Both the position numbers and the translations under genes were made by a program. Positions 58,401-64,000 of a DNA stretch of 64,000 nucleotides are shown piece by piece. Within the stretch, counting starts at the first letter, position 1. Every line of letters begins with the position of its first letter. Below the pieces are notes generated by a model that searched no databases, had not been told where the DNA came from, and worked only from the letters and a program-made list of their open reading frames with translations. Origin of the DNA: Neurospora tetraspora (taxonomy: Eukaryota > Ascomycota > Sordariomycetes > Sordariales > Sordariaceae); NCBI RefSeq assembly GCF_033439725.1, contig NW_026944383.1, positions 1,054,001 through 1,118,000 of the forward strand. Direction: 5' to 3'.

Positions 58401-59821
58401 GACCAATTCCTGCTCGGCGAAGGGTACAGGCCGCCCACTGGCTTAAAGAAGCTGCTCTCCATCCGCCTCGGCGACTGGCCTATCTACTCCTTCATCATCG
58501 CCCTTGGCCAGATTCTCGCTGCCAACACGTATCAGATCGTTCTTCTCGCTGGCGAATCCTCACAAACGACTACGTCACTTTATATCGTTGCGGGCACGTA
58601 TGCCCTCGGCTCCCTTCTCTGGTGGTTCATGTTCCGCCGCCTCCCGGCCCTGTACTCGCTCTCGCTGCCCTGGCTCTTCTATGGTCTGGCATTCATGCTT
58701 CTGGGCGTAACGCCGTTCATGCCTGAACACGTCCGTTTCCCAGTTCAGAATACTGCGTCGGCATTGTACGCCGCTGGTGCATCAAGCGGATCCTTGTTCT
58801 TTGCCATGAACTTTGGTGATGAAGGTAAGACTTCTTTTCTCCCGGTATCCTCCAAGAAAATGTACCCATGCTAACATGTCCTTCAGGTGGCGTCCCCATA
58901 ATGACCTGGATCTTCCGCGCCGCCATCATCCAAGGCATCCAACAAGTCTACGTCCTCGCCCTCTGGTACTGGGGCAGTCTTCTCACCGCGCAAACCCCCA
59001 CCGGTTCTCCCCACGTCGGTGTCTGGATCGCCAACAAAGTCCCCGTGGTCCTCGTCATCACCGTCCCCATCGCCCTCATCCTCTGGTCCCTCGGCGTAAT
59101 CTCCTTCATCGGTCTACCCGATTACTACCGCCAACAACCCGACACGATCCCCTCCTTCTACAAATCTCTCCTGCGCCGCCACATCGTGCCCTGGTTTTTG
59201 TTGATGGTCGTCATCCAGAACTACTTCCTCTCGGCCCCCTACGGGCGCACCTGGGAGTTTTTGTTTTACTCGAGGGCCGTCCCCGGCTGGGCCATCTTGC
59301 TTCTCGCCATCGGCTTCTTCGTCGGCCTCTGGTGCTTGCTGCTCTGGCTATTCGCCTACTTCACCAAAACCCACCCGTGGATCGTCCCGCTCTTCGCCAT
59401 CGGCTTGGGAGCCCCGCGCTGGGCGCAGATGTTGTGGGCCACCAGCGGAATCGGGCTCTATCTCCCCTGGTGCGGCTCGGTTGCTCTTTCAGCGATCATC
59501 TCCCGCTGCTTGTGGCTGTGGTTAGGGCTCCTGGATACGGTGCAGGGTGTCGGACTGGGTATGGTTTTGTTGCTGACGCTCACGCGGCAGCATGTGGCTG
59601 CCACGCTTATCGGGGCGCAGTTTTTGGGGGCGGTGTTTACCATGTTGGCGAGGGCGACGGCGCCGGATAAGGATGGGCCGGGAGATGTCTTCCCGGATTT
59701 TAGTGGCGGGGCAATGCCCGGGTTGGGGAGGCCGTGGTTTTGGGTTGTGTTGGGACTGCAGTTGGTGTTGCCCGTGGGGTTCTTCAAGTTCTTTAGGAAG
59801 GAGCAGGTTGCTAAGCCTTGA
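52417..59821 (+). CDS. ags: Cell-wall alpha-1,3-glucan synthase
   Basis: Five exons, 52417-52755, 52809-52868, 52926-53041, 53099-58824 and 58887-59821, give 2391 residues, the usual family length. Parts in order are a signal peptide (MAAVLLTLVLATLVQG) and an extracellular GH13 amylase-like domain (WQFPFYTLFLDRFANGDP, DVDGFRFDKATQ, PGEITGGNGYG), probably acting in primer or chain processing. A membrane span lies near 1055-1080 (IIMFILLASLPIVGGLTAVW). The cytosolic GT5 glycogen-synthase-like domain holds the sugar-nucleotide KIGGLG near 1155 and PSRDEPFGLVAVEFGRKG, followed by a Ser/Pro-rich linker. A multi-span C-terminus (from about 1960) is thought to export the polymer. It uses UDP-glucose at the plasma membrane. 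All domains look intact, and the two smallest exons recover the catalytic N-terminus that continuous frames miss. Confidence 0.95.
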
Positions 59822-60398
59822 GTGTGTGTGGATGTATGTCAAAGTGAAGAAGATGAAGAAGAAGGAGAAGGGATGAAGGGGAATGAATGAATGAATGGGG
59901 TTGTTGGGGTGAAACTGAATGACGGGAAGGAAAAGAGATATGATACGATACGGTGGGATTCGATTGGATTGGATTTTACAAACTACTAACGACTGGACTG
60001 GATTGGATGTAACGGAAGTATGGCTAAAAGGGTGTCTCGTTGGATGAAATTGTTTTGATATCCTTTGTTTGAACAAGTATTTTTCGTTTGGTTATATATA
60101 CCTTGGCATATACCCCCCCTTCCCAGTCACTAAAGGATTTTGGCTCGGAGGACTAGGTGTTTTTGAGCGCCTTCAATCTTTAAGGCTTACTTACTAGCTG
60201 CTCCAAAGTTTCCTCCTCTTTATGCGTTTGTGAAACCTGCCTGTCCCAACAGTTTGAGAAGAGAGTGGCAAGATGGATGGATGGAGGAGGAAGGTTGGAT
60301 GGACAGCCTTCACATCGGTAACAATAGACTGAGTGACCTGCCAGCGTCGCATTACCTAGTTTATAGACACTACAGTTGCTAGAGAATATCATGTTAAG
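59822..60398. other. 3' region of glucan synthase up to tRNA-Phe
   Basis: No coding frame is supported. Contains GAATGAATGAATG-like and GATTGGATTGG-like short repeats in the presumed 3' untranslated region. Confidence 0.6.
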
Positions 60399-60487
60399 CG
60401 GGTTTAGCTCAGTTGGGAGAGCGTCAGACTGAAGTCCACTTCACTCATATATCTGAAGGTCGTGTGTTCGATCCACACAAACCGCAC
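60399..60487 (+). tRNA. tRNA-Phe (anticodon GAA) with 16-nt intron
   Basis: The acceptor GCGGGTT pairs with AACCGC plus discriminator A. D arm GCTC/GAGC, anticodon stem TCAGA/TCTGA around loop CTGAAGA (anticodon GAA), T arm GTGTG/CACAC with TTCGATC. A 16-nt intron (60436-60451, TCCACTTCACTCATAT) sits one base after the anticodon, the normal tRNA intron site. Its TTCA can pair with the anticodon region, as expected for Sen-type splicing. The mature length is 73 nt. An intron of this size is known for Neurospora tRNA-Phe. Confidence 0.97.
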
Positions 60488-60497
60488 TTAACTTTCT

Positions 60498-60504
60498 TTT
60501 TTTC
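60498..60504 (+). terminator. Pol III T7 terminator of tRNA-Phe
   Basis: A run of seven T lies 11 nt after the tRNA-Phe 3' end, a standard Pol III stop. Confidence 0.85.
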
Positions 60505-60964
60505 CTTCCCTGGTAAAGGTAAAAAAACATGTTGATGTTGGAACACCTCTTTCTTTCTTTATTTTCTTCTTTTTTCTCCCAGTCGGTAGTGGTCGGAAGC
60601 TTAGAACGAACGGCTCGTTAATCTTGATTACAACATCTATCTCCAACCCGGATCGCCAGCATGGTTGGTTGTATGTAACTAACGTGCGTGTAAGTGATTG
60701 TTATCTCATTCATTGACTTGTAAACGCAAAAAAATCGGATTCGGACTCTACCTTCCTTCAATGTTGGTTGGTGCCTGTCTTTGATGGTGGTCTAGATCGT
60801 TGCTGCTTTCACACGCTTCGCTTCGCAAATACTCTTTCATGTTGAATATCAATGGGGACCGCTGTCTAAGGTTGCCAAATTCGCAACAATCAATTCGCTG
60901 TCTAAGGTATAAATCTTTCCGTATCACAAACTCCTTATCCACCATCATCTATACACGATCAACC
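60505..60964. other. Intergenic, no gene recognised
   Basis: Pyrimidine-rich DNA after the tRNA terminator, then the 3' region of the WD-repeat gene. No coding frame is supported. Confidence 0.6.
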
Positions 60965-62590
60965 TCAAGCCTCAAAAACCAACACCACACCATCATCACC
61001 AGCAGTAACAACCCTCTCGCCCGTCTCCCCCTGCACGAAGCCCAAAACACCACCGCCCTCTCCACCAGCATGTCCCCTCCACTCCTTCATCAACCCGCTC
61101 ACCGCCGCGCCGCCCTGCATCGTCTGCTGAGTTGCCGTCGCGCCACGCAGATCCCATCTCCTGACCACACCGTCCAATCCGCAGCTCGTCAAAAGCCACC
61201 CGTGCGTGCCGGGCTGCGAAGTCGCGCTCTTGACAAAGTCCACCTTGACGACCGACTCGCCCTCGTGCGCGCCGCGGATGTGCTTGCGCACCGCGAACGA
61301 GCGCGCACTGTCGTACACGGCGATGCTGCCGTCTACTGAGCCCGCTGCCAAAAGGGTGTTCGGAAGGGGGGAGAAGGCGAGGGTCTCGATGCCGTCGCCT
61401 TGCACGGCGAGGGAGGCGAGGATAGCGCCTGCTTGGGCTGAGGGCTCGGCGCCCGCGCCGGAGGCGGAAGGACGTTGTGAGGGAGCGGGCATGCGACGGC
61501 CGGCGGGGCCGCGGATGGCGGGGGCGGGGCGGGAGGCTGTTGGCTTTGTTTGTTGAGGCTGCTCGGAAAGGCGCGGCAAGCCGACGATCTTGATGTTACC
61601 GCCTGCGCCGCCGGCGGCGACGAAGTTGCCCGAGGGCGAGATGGCGACCGAGTACAGGCCGCCTTCGACGGCGAAGCGCTGGTCGGCTTCGGTGAGCGAG
61701 ACGACGGTCTGGCCGTTGTCGGTGACGAGGTTCTTGGCGGCGGCGACGCCCCAGACGTCGAAGACGTGCATGGATGCGTCCTCAGAGACCGTGGCCAGCA
61801 GATTGCCGTCGGCCGACCAGGCGCCCGCCGTGCAAGGGCCTGTGTGCAGGAAGTAGGACTGGATGATCTGGATCGGGGAGGCAGAGTCGGTAGGGTCGAT
61901 GGTGAAGACCCACACGGAGCCGTCGGAGGCGCCGAGGGCGAGGGTGTTAGGGAAGTCGGCGGATGGGCAGGGAAGAAGCCAGTTGATCTCTTCGGTCTCT
62001 TGCGACTCAGCGAGGAACTGGAACTGGAACTGGTTGTTGCCCGTGCCAACGGCGTACACGCGTAACCGGCCGTCCATGCCGGCGCTAGCGAGGAATTCGC
62101 CCTTGGGTAGTGTGAAGGCGAGAGCGTTGATGCTGTCGGTGTGCCCGTCGATCTCGAAGATGGGGGTGAGCTGGGGGTTCTGCTGTTGGCCAGCGCTCGG
62201 GTCGGACTGGAAGCTGGGAGGGAGGACGGGGCGTGAGACGGCGGCGGAGGTGTCGAACACGTAGCCCTTGCCGGGCGCGTCGTCGGCTTCGCCTTCGGAA
62301 CCGCCGGTCGCGATCAGCTGTGGGTAGATGGGGTGTTGCGCAATGGCGAAGACGGAGTCCTTGTGGGCGTCAAAGTAGGCGATGCTGTCGTTGTGTAGGA
62401 GGATCTCCTCGTCGCCTTCACCCATCTCGTGGTCTTCGTCGTCAGAGTCCATGGCGACGTCACCCTCGGCGTCGTCACCCTCAAAAACCTCGTCGATTTC
62501 ATCCCCCTGGATAATCTCGTCCTCGTCGTGCATATCGTTGTCCTGGTGATCCTGGTGGTTAGGATCTTGGGGGTCTTGCGGGAACGGCAT
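60965..62590 (-). CDS. SQT1/AAMP-type WD-repeat protein (ribosomal protein uL16 chaperone)
   Basis: A single 541-codon exon from the ATG at 62590. A very acidic N-terminus (DEDEIIQGDEIDEVFEGDDA, then DEEILLHNDS) precedes a beta-propeller: HKDSVFAIAQHPIYPQLIAT, HTDSINALAFTLPKGEFLAS, INWLLPCPSADFPNTLALG, CTAGAWSADGNLLATVSEDA, LYSVAISPSGNFVAAGGAGG, IETLAFSPLPNTLLAAGSVD, WLLTSCGLDGVVRRWDLRG. Yeast Sqt1 binds nascent Rpl10 (uL16) by its acidic propeller surface and delivers it to the 60S subunit; AAMP is the animal relative. A Pro/Ala/Ser-rich insert (about 355-400) interrupts the later repeats. The function is inferred from the family. An 86-codon upstream frame (62618-62878) may lie in its leader. 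Confidence 0.85.
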   Translation of the reverse strand: MPFPQDPQDPNHQDHQDNDMHDEDEIIQGDEIDEVFEGDDAEGDVAMDSDDEDHEMGEGDEEILLHNDSIAYFDAHKDSVFAIAQHPIYPQLIATGGSEGEADDAPGKGYVFDTSAAVSRPVLPPSFQSDPSAGQQQNPQLTPIFEIDGHTDSINALAFTLPKGEFLASAGMDGRLRVYAVGTGNNQFQFQFLAESQETEEINWLLPCPSADFPNTLALGASDGSVWVFTIDPTDSASPIQIIQSYFLHTGPCTAGAWSADGNLLATVSEDASMHVFDVWGVAAAKNLVTDNGQTVVSLTEADQRFAVEGGLYSVAISPSGNFVAAGGAGGNIKIVGLPRLSEQPQQTKPTASRPAPAIRGPAGRRMPAPSQRPSASGAGAEPSAQAGAILASLAVQGDGIETLAFSPLPNTLLAAGSVDGSIAVYDSARSFAVRKHIRGAHEGESVVKVDFVKSATSQPGTHGWLLTSCGLDGVVRRWDLRGATATQQTMQGGAAVSGLMKEWRGHAGGEGGGVLGFVQGETGERVVTAGDDGVVLVFEA

Positions 62591-63839
62591 GGTGGAATGT
62601 GTGGTTTGGCGCAAGAGTTATTTCTGGTAGATTGATGAGATCGGAGGTGTATGAGGACGAATTGGCGAGGTCCAAGGAAGAAAAAGGGTATATGCAGTGC
62701 TGAAGTTGGTGAGACTTTGCGATCGCGGGCAACAGGCCTCTTCGTTATCGCGGATATAAGGAGGGGCGGCTGAATAATTTTTTGCTTGATAAGCTTCGAT
62801 AAAATCTGGAATCGCGGGGTTCCAGGGGCTTCCTCTTGGCATGTCCAGGGATCCCTGGTCAGTGCTGATCGCTGACATAATCGCCAAATTCACGGCGGAT
62901 GAACTCCTCGAGCTTGGACTCCGACACTGGACTTTTCCTTCACGATGGCATCACATCAATGCCCTGGATGTTTTGGATCTTTGAAGGCTCTCAGTAAACA
63001 TCTTGGCGAAGCAATCGAATCATTTTCCAACACATCGAAATTTCCCATAACCGGCCATCATGGCGTCCAACGTGCATAGCACCTCATCTTCAACACCTGT
63101 TTGATGGGGCAGCCACGGAAATGTGAATAGCTTCACTTCTTGTGATTCCCTTAGGCGGCGGTTAATACCTTTGGCCGTTCGTGTCACTCGATACTTTTTC
63201 TGGTTATGAACGCGGCGGCGTAGAGTGGTGGAAGCTCGACCTGCCTTTGGCATCAGCGGCCTCCGACAAATCGCACCTCGCTGGGAACGATGGGTCCTCG
63301 TGAGGGTGAACGACAAACAAGCTGTTTGTTTGTATGATCGCAGAGAAAAACTGCCTTCAGATCTACACATGGCCGTCTCTCAGTATCGACCGCGCATAAT
63401 TTGAGCCAGGACCATTTTACCGTTGAGAACTGACCCTTTCTCCTGACGGAGGGGGGAAGTGACGTCAAACTTGTCAATGCGACGGATCATAACCACATCA
63501 CCCGAAAACCACACAAGCAAAAGTAGCACAGCTTTGCCGGTTGCTGTAAGCTGAGAGTATTTCTATCTCACGGCTGCGTGGTAGTGACGCGTCTGCTGTC
63601 CAGCACTGGCCTCCTTTTGCTAAATACGAGCTCTCCGAAGAGTAGTTCCGGAACATGCTTCCTTCTCCTCCTAGTTGTGTTGTCTCAAGGAGAGTTTTCT
63701 TCCTCCTACAAGCTGCCCGTAGAGGTTCTCTATCTCGTCTTGTCCATCATATCCCTATCAAGAAACCAAAGAGGTTCTGTTCATCACGACAACATCATCT
63801 AGACGGAACTCATCATTTGCACTTGCACCGACATCCATC
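62591..63839. other. Divergent promoter region between WD-repeat and alcohol dehydrogenase genes
   Basis: No gene is supported. It holds the leader of the WD-repeat gene with a possible upstream frame of 86 codons (62878 down to 62618), and the promoter of the plus-strand gene that starts at 63840, with a pyrimidine-rich leader around 63660-63730. Confidence 0.5.
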
Positions 63840-64000
63840 ATGAGCCAGCCAGTAGACATCCCCAAGGAGCAATGGGCGCAGGTCTATGAGAAGGATGGCG
63901 GTACGTCTTCTTCTTCTTCTTCTCTCCATCATCCAATTGAATGGACTTTCGTGTGTTATACCATCCATACTAACACCATAAACGCAGTATCGACCCTCAA
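63840..64000 (+). CDS. Probable zinc alcohol dehydrogenase, 5' end only
   Basis: Exon 1 (63840-63900) encodes MSQPVDIPKEQWAQVYEKDG plus one base. An intron runs from GTACGT to CGCAG (63901-63987), with CTAAC branch site. Exon 2 begins VSTL at 63988 and is cut by the window edge. KEQWAQVYEKDG is the common start of fungal medium-chain zinc alcohol dehydrogenases (PKTQWAAVVEK type). No zinc or cofactor residue lies in the visible part, so the call rests on about 24 residues. Confidence 0.5.
   Translation, partial: MSQPVDIPKEQWAQVYEKDGGTSSSSSSLHHPIEWTFVCYTIHTNTINAVSTL

Noticed and set aside
1-64000. Transposons, virus-like elements, 5S rRNA genes and CRISPR arrays
   Set aside because: Looked for coding remnants, terminal repeats, dispersed 5S-like sequence and regular spaced repeats; none was seen by eye. 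A repeat-library search would be needed for old relics.

Overview
The window looks like nuclear DNA of a filamentous ascomycete in the Sordariales, most likely Neurospora or a very close relative. Genes are compact, with short introns (about 50-170 nt) of the GTRNGT...CTNAC...YAG type. Two nuclear tRNA genes are present, and the tRNA-Phe carries a 16-nt intron like the one described for Neurospora. The protein set (alpha-1,3-glucan synthase, methylcitrate-cycle enzymes, NLR-like and ankyrin proteins, DUF7726, DUF4360) is typical of this group. The genus is inferred from gene content and was not tested by alignment. I saw no transposon, virus-like element, rRNA gene or CRISPR array.

Layout. 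1.8-5.4 kb: two convergent J-domain genes with a tRNA-Arg(ACG) between them; the second is an ERJ5-type ER protein whose first intron uses a GC donor. 5.8-12.3 kb: accessory-looking block with an NLR-like ankyrin gene, a broken GPI-anchored glycoprotein gene facing it, and an ankyrin gene split by a one-base shift in a G run. 15.1-19.3 kb: a C2H2 zinc-finger gene and a lone helical protein resembling fungal STAND N-termini. 21-26.8 kb: a DUF7726 protein, a bacterial-type (DRB0094/Rnl5) RNA ligase, and a peroxisomal acyl-CoA/4-coumarate-CoA-type ligase ending in SKL. 26.8-37.3 kb: gene-poor, with only a tiny three-exon Cys-rich gene and a secreted DUF4360 gene. 37.3-42.3 kb: divergent mitochondrial 2-methylcitrate synthase and 2-methylisocitrate lyase sharing a 1.5 kb promoter region. 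42.8-47 kb: a short-chain dehydrogenase and a glutamine-synthetase-like gene. 47-52.4 kb: gene-poor. 52.4-59.8 kb: a five-exon alpha-1,3-glucan synthase. 60.4-64 kb: tRNA-Phe, a SQT1/AAMP-type WD-repeat gene, and the start of a probable zinc alcohol dehydrogenase cut by the window edge.

How they fit together. The methylcitrate pair handles propionyl-CoA in mitochondria. The PTS1 acyl-CoA ligase could feed peroxisomal beta-oxidation, one source of propionyl-CoA, but that link is inference. The glucan synthase makes cell-wall alpha-glucan. The NLR-like, ankyrin and broken glycoprotein genes form the least conserved part of the window. The most notable items are the RNA ligase, the GC-AG intron that sets the ERJ5 start, the hidden 71-residue Cys-rich gene, the broken glycoprotein gene beside the NLR-like gene, and the methylcitrate promoter with its cluster of CRE-1-type sites. 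All exon boundaries were placed by eye from splice motifs, reading-frame continuity and family resemblance.
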